Positions 18,267-27,013 of a DNA stretch of 64,000 nt are shown here, piece after piece. This DNA is from Gelidibacter mesophilus DSM 14095 (GTDB lineage Bacteria > Bacteroidota > Bacteroidia > Flavobacteriales > Flavobacteriaceae). The stretch lies in assembly GCF_000423005.1 (NCBI RefSeq), contig NZ_AUHD01000006.1:248001-312000 (forward strand), read 5' to 3'. Every line of letters begins with the position of its first letter. Position 1 is the stretch's first letter. Position numbers and translations under genes: made by a program. The notes beneath the pieces were generated by a model that worked only from the letters and a program-made list of their open reading frames with translations, made no database searches and was not told the origin of the DNA.

Positions 18267-19304
18267 ATGGCATTATTCAAAAAAGACCCTTTACAGATTA
18301 TTGTTTTTCAAAGTTATGGAACCGCATCACATTTGTATGTTAGGGGTCGCGCACTTGAGGACGAATCGATTGATTTGGAAGGAAAACATCCCATCAAGTT
18401 ATTGATCAATGCCTATAAGCGATTTGAAACCGATGAGATCAGGCATGCGACCTTGTTGCTAAAATTGCCCAATGGGAAGATTTTTGAGACCATAACCGAT
18501 GACGAAGGTTATTTTCTGTTGGATGAAAAAGTAGAAGGATTGGATGCCTTGGCTAACGAAGAAGGTTGGCTTTCATTTGAAGTGGCTTACAAGGATTTTA
18601 CAAACCAACGCATCATCCAATTGGAAAATCGATTTCCTGGAGAAATGTTAATTCCGTCCCTGTCTAAAGGTCCCGCTGCAAAAACTGTTTCGTTTGGGGT
18701 TGCGAGTGATATTGATGACACTATTTTACACACAGGGCTAGTGTCTACCCTTAAGTGGCGGGTTATTTACAATACCTTTTTGAAACGTGCTTCAAAACGA
18801 TCACCTTTAGAGGGCGCTGCAGAATTTTACCATCTGCTGCACCGAGGGAAAACTGGAAAGGAAGCAAATCCAATCTTTTACGTTAGTCATAGTCCTTGGA
18901 ATATGTACCGGTACCTAGAATTCTTTCTTAAGAGGAACGACTTCCCAAAGGGGCCAATTTTACTACGCGATTTTGGTAATTTTCTCAATCGGAAGAAAAA
19001 CAAAGAAAAACCTCAAAAACAGCACGAAATACTAAACATTCTCAAAACCTATCCGGAGTTGAAACTTATTTTAATTGGCGATAGCGGTGAGCATGATGCG
19101 GATATCTATCTTGAAATTGCAGAAGTCCATCCTGATCGCATTTTGGCTATTTATCTAAGAAGTGTCAAACACAAAAAGAAAATGTTGCGGGTAAAGAGTT
19201 TATACAAAAATTATAAAACAACGCCTGTGCTTTTGGTGGATAGCAGTAAACAAGCCATGGAACATGCACGGGAGAATGGGTTTATTAGTGAAACTTTGAG
19301 TTGA
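18267..19304 (+). CDS. App1-like phosphatase domain protein (DUF2183)
   Basis: 345 residues. The HAD-type catalytic motif DIDDT with surrounding VASDIDDTILHTG lies near residues 149-161, followed by a conserved central block (FYVSHSPWNMY) and LILIGDSGEHDADIY near 271-285, the third motif. This is the App1 catalytic domain, named after yeast phosphatidate phosphatase App1. The N-terminal ~140 residues form a beta-rich region typical of bacterial members. No signal peptide. Coupled to the MgtC/DUF4010 gene, which suggests a shared membrane-related role; the true substrate is not known. Confidence 0.87.
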   Translation: MALFKKDPLQIIVFQSYGTASHLYVRGRALEDESIDLEGKHPIKLLINAYKRFETDEIRHATLLLKLPNGKIFETITDDEGYFLLDEKVEGLDALANEEGWLSFEVAYKDFTNQRIIQLENRFPGEMLIPSLSKGPAAKTVSFGVASDIDDTILHTGLVSTLKWRVIYNTFLKRASKRSPLEGAAEFYHLLHRGKTGKEANPIFYVSHSPWNMYRYLEFFLKRNDFPKGPILLRDFGNFLNRKKNKEKPQKQHEILNILKTYPELKLILIGDSGEHDADIYLEIAEVHPDRILAIYLRSVKHKKKMLRVKSLYKNYKTTPVLLVDSSKQAMEHARENGFISETLS

Positions 19305-19379
19305 AAAGATGTAAAGAGGGCATTCAGATCAAATAGTTGAAGTAATTCTATTTTTTTGGTGAGATTTTAAAATTTAAAA

Positions 19380-19411
19380 AGATCTAATAGGTTTTTAAAC
19401 TTGTCAGATCT
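19380..19411. repeat. Palindrome, AGGTTTTTAAAACCT family
   Basis: AGATCT...AGATCT outer arms with an AGGTTT/AAACTT core. It lies between convergent App1 and ppk1 genes and could end both transcripts. Related copies: 35756, 39575, 43170, 61463. Confidence 0.65.
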
Positions 19412-19429
19412 CGATTATAAAGTAAATTA

Positions 19430-21478
19430 CTACTTCAACTTCTTGAAATACTCATAGATCTCATATTGCGAACGTATTTCTGACTTTTTACCATTTTTCA
19501 CGTAGTCATTCTTCTGTTCAGCATCAATAATACGCGCTTTAACGTTATCAGTCAATTCAATGTCAATCACGTCTCTAATGATCTTAAAGTTGTCAGGGTC
19601 CAGAATAGGAGTGACCACCTCGATCCGATGGGTCAAATTCCGGGTCATCCAATCGGCAGAACCGATATACATTTTTTCTTCGCCACCGTTACCAAAAATA
19701 TAGATACGCCCATGTTCTAAAAACCGATCTAAAATACTGGTGACCTTTATGTTTTTGCTCTGGCCTTTGATTCCGGGAACCAAACTGCACATGCCGCGTA
19801 CAAGGAGTCGGATTTTCACGCCTTTATTGCTCGCTTCATAAAGTAGTTTGATCATTTTTTTATCTTCAAGACTATTCATCTTCAAAATGATATACGCTTC
19901 TTTGCCCGCTTGTGCCAAATGAATTTCTTTCTCAACCATACTTACAAATTTGTTACGCATTGTAAATGGTGAGATTAGAAGTTTTTTCGCTTTTGGAACG
20001 ATAAAAATACCTTCAAGTACCAAAAACAGCTTGTTGAGATCTTCCGTAATCTTTTTGTGGTTGGTCATTAAACCGAAGTCGGTATACAGCGTTGCCGTGT
20101 TTTCGTTAAAATTTCCTGTGCCTATATAGCAGTAAGGCTTTAATACGTCGTCAATTTGACGTTCGATATATATGATTTTAGAATGGACTTTAATGCCAGG
20201 GTAGCTGTAAAGCACTTGAGCGCCGTTTTCTTTAAATATTTCGCCCCATTTTAAATTGTTATGTTCGTCAAAACGGGCTTTGACTTCAATAAAAATAACG
20301 ACCTTTTTTCCGTTTTTGGCCGCTCTAGCAATGGCATTATTAAGACGCGATTCTTTTGCAACTCGGTATAATGACATCTTTATAGTGGTCACTTGCGGAT
20401 CGTCAGCGGCCTCTTCCAAAAGCTTAATGATCGGTTCAAAGGACTGATACGGATAATGCATGAGCTGGTCTTTGGTATCAATTGCTTCAAACATGGAATC
20501 ATACTTTGAAGTCACCGGATGATCTATCGGAGGCAATTTTTCAAAATAAAGATCTTTGTCCGTTGGATTTGGGAAGCTGAAAAAATCCTTAAAATTATGA
20601 TAGGTGCCTCCTAACACAATATCAATATTAGAGATGTCCAATGCCTTTTTTAAGACCTTCTGAAAATTGTCAGGAATGCGTTTGTCAATCAAAACCCTGG
20701 TGGCCTGACCTGTTTCGCGCATGGGAAGTGACTCTTTGATCTTTTCCATAAGGTTGCCAGAAAACTCATCTTCAATATAGAGTTCGGCATCCCTGGAAAT
20801 TTTCATGGCGTAGTAGGAGAGGTTAAGTTTTGGTTGTATTCTATAGAGATTATATTTTATGATATCATCGATTACGGCAATATAGTGGGTGTCTTTGTCA
20901 GCAGAGGCATGGCTCGGAAAAACAAAAAAGCGGGGTTCGTCTGTTGGGATCTGCACCACTTGAAACTGATCTTTCGAAATAAAGGCCGTAATGTAGGAGC
21001 TTTCATTCTCCACAAATACCGAATCGTTTGTAGAAAATATGGAATTCTCAAAATCAATTTTGTTTTTTAATGTAGATTCAAAATAGGCTTCAGCTACTTT
21101 TTTCTGTGCCTCTGAAAACTCACGGTATTTTATCAAATGGATGCCTTCTTTCTTTAGGTCCGGAATAATTTCGTTCTGAAAGAGATTTCCAAATTCCTCT
21201 TGAAGCAAATCTACTTGTACCTTAATTTCCGCTAGAACACGATTTGGTTTCGTGACCAGTTTTTTACGAATGGATTTGTCTAAATCCTTAACCTGTCTAA
21301 TATCTGAAACCCTAACCCTAAAGAATTCGTCTAAATTAGATGAAAAAATCGCCATGAACTTAATCCGCTCATAGAGGGGGTTTCTTTTGTCCGCAACTTC
21401 TTGTAAAACACGGTGGTTAAAGCGAAGCCAAGAAAGGTCTCGGTGATAATATTTGGTATTATATAGTGGTTGTGCCAT
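19430..21478 (-). CDS. ppk1: Polyphosphate kinase 1
   Basis: Transfers the ATP gamma-phosphate to a growing polyphosphate chain. 682 residues from the ATG at 21478 (MAQPLYNTKYYHRDLSWLRFN); the longer frame begins with TTG and is not used. The four PPK1 domains are present: the N domain with FMAIFSSNLDEFFRVRVSD, the head domain, and the two phospholipase-D-like catalytic domains with SLYRVAKESRLNNAI, VEVKARFDEHNNLKW, GIKVHSKIIYIER (phosphoacceptor His) and GTGNFNENTATLYTDFGL. Downstream of dNK on the same strand but with a 117-bp spacer holding an AT-rich dyad. It links, with ppa and hppA, to phosphate and pyrophosphate handling. Confidence 0.97.
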   Translation of the reverse strand: MAQPLYNTKYYHRDLSWLRFNHRVLQEVADKRNPLYERIKFMAIFSSNLDEFFRVRVSDIRQVKDLDKSIRKKLVTKPNRVLAEIKVQVDLLQEEFGNLFQNEIIPDLKKEGIHLIKYREFSEAQKKVAEAYFESTLKNKIDFENSIFSTNDSVFVENESSYITAFISKDQFQVVQIPTDEPRFFVFPSHASADKDTHYIAVIDDIIKYNLYRIQPKLNLSYYAMKISRDAELYIEDEFSGNLMEKIKESLPMRETGQATRVLIDKRIPDNFQKVLKKALDISNIDIVLGGTYHNFKDFFSFPNPTDKDLYFEKLPPIDHPVTSKYDSMFEAIDTKDQLMHYPYQSFEPIIKLLEEAADDPQVTTIKMSLYRVAKESRLNNAIARAAKNGKKVVIFIEVKARFDEHNNLKWGEIFKENGAQVLYSYPGIKVHSKIIYIERQIDDVLKPYCYIGTGNFNENTATLYTDFGLMTNHKKITEDLNKLFLVLEGIFIVPKAKKLLISPFTMRNKFVSMVEKEIHLAQAGKEAYIILKMNSLEDKKMIKLLYEASNKGVKIRLLVRGMCSLVPGIKGQSKNIKVTSILDRFLEHGRIYIFGNGGEEKMYIGSADWMTRNLTHRIEVVTPILDPDNFKIIRDVIDIELTDNVKARIIDAEQKNDYVKNGKKSEIRSQYEIYEYFKKLK

Positions 21479-21515
21479 AAAAAAAATCAATAGTCTATCT
21501 CCTCTTCCGGAGTCA

Positions 21516-21541
21516 CTAAAATTTATTTCAACAAATTTTAG
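21516..21541. promoter_or_regulatory. AT-rich dyad upstream of ppk1
   Basis: CTAAAATTT / AAATTTTAG, a perfect 9-bp inverted repeat with an 8-nt spacer, 37 nt before the ppk1 start. No T tract follows in the minus direction, so an operator is more likely than a terminator. Regulator unknown. Confidence 0.4.
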
Positions 21542-21595
21542 GAATGGAAAAGTACACTTTTAAACGCAAAAAAATGTTAGAAAAATGATAAGGTC

Positions 21596-22210
21596 TTAAA
21601 ACAAACCATTAATTTCAGCATCAATCGTAGTGATAATACTTCCTAAATCTTCAGGATTTGAAACAAAATCTAAATTATCAACATCAATAATCAATAGTTT
21701 GCCTTTGTTATATCCATGAATCCAAGCTTCATAACGCTCATTCAATCGGCTTAGATAATCAATACTGATGGAATTTTCATAGTCTCGTCCACGACTGTGG
21801 ATCTGCTTGACTAAATTTGGAATGGAGCTACGGAGATAGATTAAAAGATCAGGGCCTTGAACAAATGATTCCATCAACTCAAAAAGCGATCTGTAATTCT
21901 CAAAGTCTCTATTGGTCATCAATCCCATGGCATGTAAGTTGGGAGCGAAAATATGGGAATCTTCATAGATAGTTCGGTCCTGAATAATGTCCTTTCCGCT
22001 TTCACGGATTTGCAGGACTTGACGGAAGCGACTGTTCAAGAAATAGACTTGCAAATTAAAACTCCAGCGTTCCATTTGATTATAAAAATCATCTAAATAT
22101 GGATTGTCGACAACATCTTCTAATTGAGGTTCCCATCTGTAATGTTTGGCTAATAATTTTGTAAGCGTGGTTTTTCCTGCACCAATGTTCCCGGCGATTG
22201 CAACATGCAT
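21596..22210 (-). CDS. Deoxynucleoside kinase family protein
   Basis: 204 residues, phosphorylating deoxynucleosides for DNA-precursor salvage. P-loop GNIGAGKTT lies at residues 7-15. The catalytic ED region, WSFNLQVYFLNSRF, the DRT motif (IQDRTIYEDSHIF) and the arginine-rich lid area (IHSRGRDYENSI) match the deoxyadenosine/deoxyguanosine kinase group, rather than thymidine kinase. Substrate preference cannot be decided by eye. It starts one base after the stop of the upstream gene, so translation is coupled. Confidence 0.93.
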   Translation of the reverse strand: MHVAIAGNIGAGKTTLTKLLAKHYRWEPQLEDVVDNPYLDDFYNQMERWSFNLQVYFLNSRFRQVLQIRESGKDIIQDRTIYEDSHIFAPNLHAMGLMTNRDFENYRSLFELMESFVQGPDLLIYLRSSIPNLVKQIHSRGRDYENSISIDYLSRLNERYEAWIHGYNKGKLLIIDVDNLDFVSNPEDLGSIITTIDAEINGLF

Positions 22211-22211
22211 A

Positions 22212-22991
22212 TTATTTGATTTTTAGTTGGAAGTGATGAAGTGTATCATCGGTGTAAATATACAGCGATTCATTGGTTACTAAAAACTGTTTTATTAACA
22301 ATTCAGGGAGTTCAATGGGTATAAGTTGGTTTGTGTCCTTGCCTAAAAACAAGAGACCTTCATTTGTTTGGATAATTACGTTGCCGTTGTCCTCTGCAAT
22401 ATGGCGGAACTGATTGTTTTTTATTTTTGCTATGGTACTTCCAAAATAATTATAGGTGTACAAGAACTTTTCAGTGAGCAGCCAACTGTAGTTATAATTG
22501 CTCTTAAGATCCAGTACTATTGATTCTACCGGCATTGTCGTAGCTCTTACATTATTGGTTTTATAATCAAAGAGTTCTAATTGCTGTGTGTCCTGATTGA
22601 AAATCCAAACGGTATTATCATATCCGGTAGAAATATGCGAGACGTTTTTATAAGGTTGGATGCCATTAAAATCTATTTTGACGATTTCAGATAGCCGATT
22701 GTCTAAAATGACCACGCTATTAAAATTTTTATAAAAAAGATTGATTTTAAGAGGATTAAACGCATGAGCTGAGGTGATCAACCCCAATTGGACATTGCTA
22801 TAATTAAAATCTTCAGATGGTTCTTTTTTATGGAAAGTGTTTCCAAAGGTATAAAAAATGGTTCCAAAATTATCTATTTGGGTGAGTTGATCCACCTTTA
22901 AGGGGATTGCGCCAATAGTTTCAACAGTGATTCTTTCTTGAGAAAAGAGTGCTATTGAAAATAAAAGGGAGAGGTATAGAAATCTTTTCAT
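22212..22991 (-). CDS. Exported hypothetical protein, possibly beta-propeller-like
   Basis: 259 residues from the ATG at 22991 (MKRFLYLSLLFSIALFSQE, a signal peptide); a longer frame exists but would bury the signal peptide. The mature part is beta-rich with repeating aromatic/Asp patterns (VWIFNQDTQQLELFD, SWLLTEKFLYTYNYFG, VIIQTNEGLLFLG), suggesting propeller-like repeats. I do not recognise the family precisely. It precedes the deoxynucleoside kinase with one base between them, an odd pairing of a periplasmic with a cytoplasmic protein. Confidence 0.65.
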   Translation of the reverse strand: MKRFLYLSLLFSIALFSQERITVETIGAIPLKVDQLTQIDNFGTIFYTFGNTFHKKEPSEDFNYSNVQLGLITSAHAFNPLKINLFYKNFNSVVILDNRLSEIVKIDFNGIQPYKNVSHISTGYDNTVWIFNQDTQQLELFDYKTNNVRATTMPVESIVLDLKSNYNYSWLLTEKFLYTYNYFGSTIAKIKNNQFRHIAEDNGNVIIQTNEGLLFLGKDTNQLIPIELPELLIKQFLVTNESLYIYTDDTLHHFQLKIK

Positions 22992-23131
22992 AACGGATTG
23001 AAATTTACAAAAACCAAACCACAATTGACACATGGTCTCGGTTACAAATTTAGAGGTGTTCTAATTTGAATCTAATCAGGGTACTGAAACCGTAATTTTG
23101 CAACCTTTTTAAAGAATTTAACATTTACTCA

Positions 23132-23160
23132 TTTGACTTATGTATGTTTTATAAGTCAAA
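23132..23160. promoter_or_regulatory. Perfect dyad upstream of the GLPGLI / outer-membrane pair
   Basis: TTTGACTTAT / ATAAGTCAAA, a perfect 10-bp inverted repeat with a 9-nt spacer, 41 nt before the GLPGLI gene start. The spacing suits a dimeric repressor or activator site. There is no T tract. Confidence 0.5.
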
Positions 23161-23201
23161 CAGCGTGATTGGTATAAAATCAAATCAATAAATTAACTAA
23201 A

Positions 23202-24080
23202 ATGAAATCATTCTCAATTACTTTGATTAGCGGTGTGATCCTTTTGTTTTCTGGCGTTCTAACGGCGCAAGACTTTCAAGGGAGGGCTTACTACCAGTCT
23301 AAAACTACCATGGACATGGATAATTTTGGTGGGAACCAAATGAGCGGACAGCAGAAGAAGATGATAGCCGAACGCATGAAGAGCATGCTCGAAAAGAATT
23401 TCATTTTGAGTTTCAACCGAACCGAATCCCTCTATAAAGAAGAGGAAAAGTTAGCAGCCCCGGGTGGCGGTGGTGGCGGTAGATGGGGTGGCATGATGGG
23501 CAGTTTTACGGCTGGAGCCCAATATAAGAATGTGAAAGATCAGCAGTTGATTCAAGATCAAGAGTTTTTTGGAAAGCAATTTTTAATCAAAGATTCCATC
23601 CCAAAATTAGAATGGAAAATGGAGAGTGAATCAAAACAAATTGGACAATATTTGTGCTTTAAAGCTACTGCCGTAAAAAAGGGAAATGACACGGATTTTG
23701 CCAATATGAGACGTCGCAATAGAAATGATGAGAAAAAAGAGGAAGAAAAATCTAAAGATAGCACTAGGACAAATACTTCCATGGACGACATAGAAGTGCC
23801 AAAAGAAATCCTGGTTACCGCATGGTACACACCACAAATTCCTGTCAATCAAGGGCCCGGAGAATATTGGGGGCTTCCTGGTTTGATTTTGGAGATCAAT
23901 TCTGGACGAACCACTATTCTGTGTTCAAAAATAGAGATCAATCCTACAGATAAGGCCGAGATTAAAGCACCTTCAAAAGGCAAAGTAGTTACGAAAGGAG
24001 AATACAATAACATCGTTAAAGAGAAAATGGCAGAAATGCAAGAAATGTACGGTGGCAGAGGTCGAGGCTCACGCAATTAA
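23202..24080 (+). CDS. GLPGLI family protein
   Basis: 292 residues with a signal peptide (MKSFSITLISGVILLFSG...AQD). It carries the defining motif in EYWGLPGLILEI (about residues 222-233) preceded by VTAWYTPQIPVNQGPG. Glycine-rich (GGGGGG near residue 90) and charged low-complexity stretches lie between conserved parts. The family is restricted mostly to Bacteroidota and is usually found next to an outer-membrane barrel protein, as here; its function is unknown. The partner gene begins 44 bp downstream and is probably cotranscribed. Confidence 0.92.
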   Translation: MKSFSITLISGVILLFSGVLTAQDFQGRAYYQSKTTMDMDNFGGNQMSGQQKKMIAERMKSMLEKNFILSFNRTESLYKEEEKLAAPGGGGGGRWGGMMGSFTAGAQYKNVKDQQLIQDQEFFGKQFLIKDSIPKLEWKMESESKQIGQYLCFKATAVKKGNDTDFANMRRRNRNDEKKEEEKSKDSTRTNTSMDDIEVPKEILVTAWYTPQIPVNQGPGEYWGLPGLILEINSGRTTILCSKIEINPTDKAEIKAPSKGKVVTKGEYNNIVKEKMAEMQEMYGGRGRGSRN

Positions 24081-24123
24081 AGGCCGACGCTATACCTTAA
24101 ACTAATCAAACCAGCACATCACC

Positions 24124-26829
24124 ATGAGAAATTTTATACTGCTTTTGCTACTTTGTGTAGCAGGACATTCTTTTGCGCAAATTAAAGTTGAAGGCGTCAT
24201 TAAGGACAGTATTGGCAATCCACTGGAACTGGCCAACGTTATTGCAATCAACCAGCAAACAAAGGCCCTCGAATCTTATGGAATTACCAATGATCAAGGC
24301 CGCTATAAATTATCATTGACAAAAAATATGACTTACACAGTTCAAGTGAGTTATATTGGGATGAAGACTTTTGAAGAAATTTTAATTATTAAAGAAGCTG
24401 ATCTCACCAAAACCTTCACTTTACAAGAGGATAATACCTTAGATGAGATCCAAATCACCTATGAAATGCCCGTCACCATTAAAGGAGACACCTTAACTTA
24501 TAATGCAGATTCTTTCAACAAAGGAACAGAGCGCAAGTTGGGTGATGTTTTAAAAAACCTGCCTGGAGTTGAGGTCAATGCCGATGGTGAAATTGAGATT
24601 GAAGGTAAGAAAGTTGGCAAGGTCATGATAGATGGCAAGGATTTTTTTGATGGCGATTCTAAATTGGCCACAAAAAATATTCCTGCAAGCGCGGTAGACA
24701 AGGTACAAGTACTAAAAAATTACGCCGAAGTTGATCAATTGAGCGGTGTGACCAATAATATGGACAATATTGCTATCAACATTAAATTAAAGGAAGGTAA
24801 AACTAATTTTTGGTTTGGTGATATTACGGCTGGCGGCGGTGTATCACAAGATAAAGCGCTGTACTTGGCGCAACCAAAATTGTTTTATTACAGTCCAAAA
24901 TACAGTGTGAATCTTATTGGAGATTTAAATAATATTGGAGAAGTTGCTTTTACTCGTCGCGATTATTTTAATTTTTCTGGTGGTTTTAGAGCACCTAGTA
25001 GTAAAAGTGGCACGTCCATCAATTTGGGAAGTAACAATTTAGGGTTTTTAGCACTTCAAAACAATCGGGCCAAAGACATCAATACCAAGTTTGGAGCGGC
25101 AAATCTTAGCTATTCGCCCAATAAAAAATTGGATTTAAGCGGATTCGCTATTTTGTCGAGCAGTCGCATTGATTTGCAGGAAAACAACTCCGTTCAATAT
25201 ACCAATTCCGATTTAGGGATTCCCGACGAGGAAACTCAAATTAGCACAAGACAACGCAGTGATTTAGGGATGTTAAAACTCAGTTCAAAGTATAAACCAA
25301 ACGCCAATAATCAACTGGATTATGATATTATGGGACGTTTTTCAAAAGAATCTCAAGATCAAAAATTTCTATCCTCCGTGATCGGTAAGATTGATCAGTT
25401 TGAAAACACGAAGCCGTTTAGTGTTAATCAAAATTTGAGCTACTATTACACTTTGGATGATAAGAATATTTTTGCTTTTGAAGCACAGCATTTGCTACAG
25501 GATGAAGACCCGTTCTACAATGCCATCATTGAGGAAAAAGCCAATTACGAAACTACGGCAAATAATTTAGGATTGGATCCCAACCAACTGGATTATGACG
25601 TGGCTCAAGAAAAACGGGTAAAATCCAATCAACTCGATGCGAAATTGGATTATTGGAATATTTTGACCGCAAAAAGCAATATCAATTTCACTTTAGGAAC
25701 CATTTTGAGCAAACAGAGCTTTGATTCTGACATCTTTCAATATTTGGATGATGATACTGTTTTTGATCCGACACCAACATTTAACGATGGTTTGGATACC
25801 AACAACACGCATTACAATTTTAGTGATTTCTATCTTGGTGCCCACTACCAATTTAAAACCGGTATTTTTACGATTACTCCTGGACTGTCTGCCCATGCCT
25901 ACAGTTCCAACAATGTACAGTTTGGTGAAGCTTACAAAAATAATTTCTTCAAGATCCTTCCTGATTTCGATATGCGCATTCAACTTAAAAAGAGCGAGAA
26001 TATATCTCTAACTTATAATATGAATACGCAGTTTACTGATGTGACCAATTTGGCAAAGGGGATTGTACTTAACAATTACAACTCTATTTTCTCGGGAAAT
26101 GAAAGTTTGGACAATGCGATTTCCCATAATGTGAATTTGCGTTATTTCAGCTTTAATATGTTTAATTATACCAATGTTTTTGGGAATATTAGCTATAGCA
26201 AAAAGATTGACCAAATTCGTAACCTCACCAATTTTGAAAGTGTGATCAGAACCAATTCGCCATTCAACTCAGGTTTAGCCGATGAAACCGTTAGTGCAAA
26301 CGGTCGTTTTCAAAGACGTTTCGGAAAGTTGCAGGCGTCTGTCAATGCTAATTTTAGCTATGCAAAATTCAATCAATTTATCCAGGGGATTCGTTCAATT
26401 AATGAAAATTATACCCAGCGGTATGGTGCGGAGTTAAGAACTAATTTTAAGCAAGCGCCCAACGTTCAATTGAATTATAGTTATTCTGTTCAGGATAGTG
26501 ACCAAGGTTCAACAAGAAGTAAGTTCTATACCAATACGCCATCTATTGAAATAGATGCCTTGATCTTAAAAACCTTCACCTTCAGAACCGATTTTTCTTA
26601 TAATAATTTTAGTGACGAAGATGGTACCATAAACGATTATGATTTTTGGAACGCCTCCTTAGCTTACAGAAAAAACAACGATGCCAAAATGGAATACGTG
26701 GTAAAAGCTACCAACTTGCTGAATACAAAATCTCAGAGCCAAAGTAATACTAGTAACATTTCAGTGAGTGCTACAGAGTATTTTATCCAACCGCGCTATA
26801 TCACGTTCAGGGTTATTTATTCACTTTAA
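24124..26829 (+). CDS. Outer membrane beta-barrel protein with carboxypeptidase-like domain (TonB-receptor-like)
   Basis: 901 residues. Signal peptide (MRNFILLLLLCVAGHSFAQ), then a carboxypeptidase-regulatory-like domain (about 20-110, KVEGVIKDS...NDQGRY...YIGMKTF), a plug-like segment (about 115-225: LGDVLKNLPGVEV, KVMIDGKDFFDGD, VQVLKNYAEVDQLSGV), and a long barrel typical of outer membrane family OMP_b-brl_3, ending in an aromatic strand (ITFRVIYSL). It is not a SusC protein and no SusD follows. Partner of the GLPGLI protein upstream. Cargo unknown; peptides or metals are guesses only. Confidence 0.9.
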   Translation: MRNFILLLLLCVAGHSFAQIKVEGVIKDSIGNPLELANVIAINQQTKALESYGITNDQGRYKLSLTKNMTYTVQVSYIGMKTFEEILIIKEADLTKTFTLQEDNTLDEIQITYEMPVTIKGDTLTYNADSFNKGTERKLGDVLKNLPGVEVNADGEIEIEGKKVGKVMIDGKDFFDGDSKLATKNIPASAVDKVQVLKNYAEVDQLSGVTNNMDNIAINIKLKEGKTNFWFGDITAGGGVSQDKALYLAQPKLFYYSPKYSVNLIGDLNNIGEVAFTRRDYFNFSGGFRAPSSKSGTSINLGSNNLGFLALQNNRAKDINTKFGAANLSYSPNKKLDLSGFAILSSSRIDLQENNSVQYTNSDLGIPDEETQISTRQRSDLGMLKLSSKYKPNANNQLDYDIMGRFSKESQDQKFLSSVIGKIDQFENTKPFSVNQNLSYYYTLDDKNIFAFEAQHLLQDEDPFYNAIIEEKANYETTANNLGLDPNQLDYDVAQEKRVKSNQLDAKLDYWNILTAKSNINFTLGTILSKQSFDSDIFQYLDDDTVFDPTPTFNDGLDTNNTHYNFSDFYLGAHYQFKTGIFTITPGLSAHAYSSNNVQFGEAYKNNFFKILPDFDMRIQLKKSENISLTYNMNTQFTDVTNLAKGIVLNNYNSIFSGNESLDNAISHNVNLRYFSFNMFNYTNVFGNISYSKKIDQIRNLTNFESVIRTNSPFNSGLADETVSANGRFQRRFGKLQASVNANFSYAKFNQFIQGIRSINENYTQRYGAELRTNFKQAPNVQLNYSYSVQDSDQGSTRSKFYTNTPSIEIDALILKTFTFRTDFSYNNFSDEDGTINDYDFWNASLAYRKNNDAKMEYVVKATNLLNTKSQSQSNTSNISVSATEYFIQPRYITFRVIYSL

Positions 26830-27013
26830 AATCCTTAAAAATATAATGATTTCATAAGATATCCAATTTGGGATTTTTAAGGGTTTCTCTCTGGCTCATG
26901 AGGAATGATTTTCTACAAATCTTGGTTGAGAAAGTTGTTTCGGTTTGGTTTTGAATCTTAAATAATAGTCGTATTTTCATAAACTTAAATATACAATATA
27001 AAACAAACTAAAA

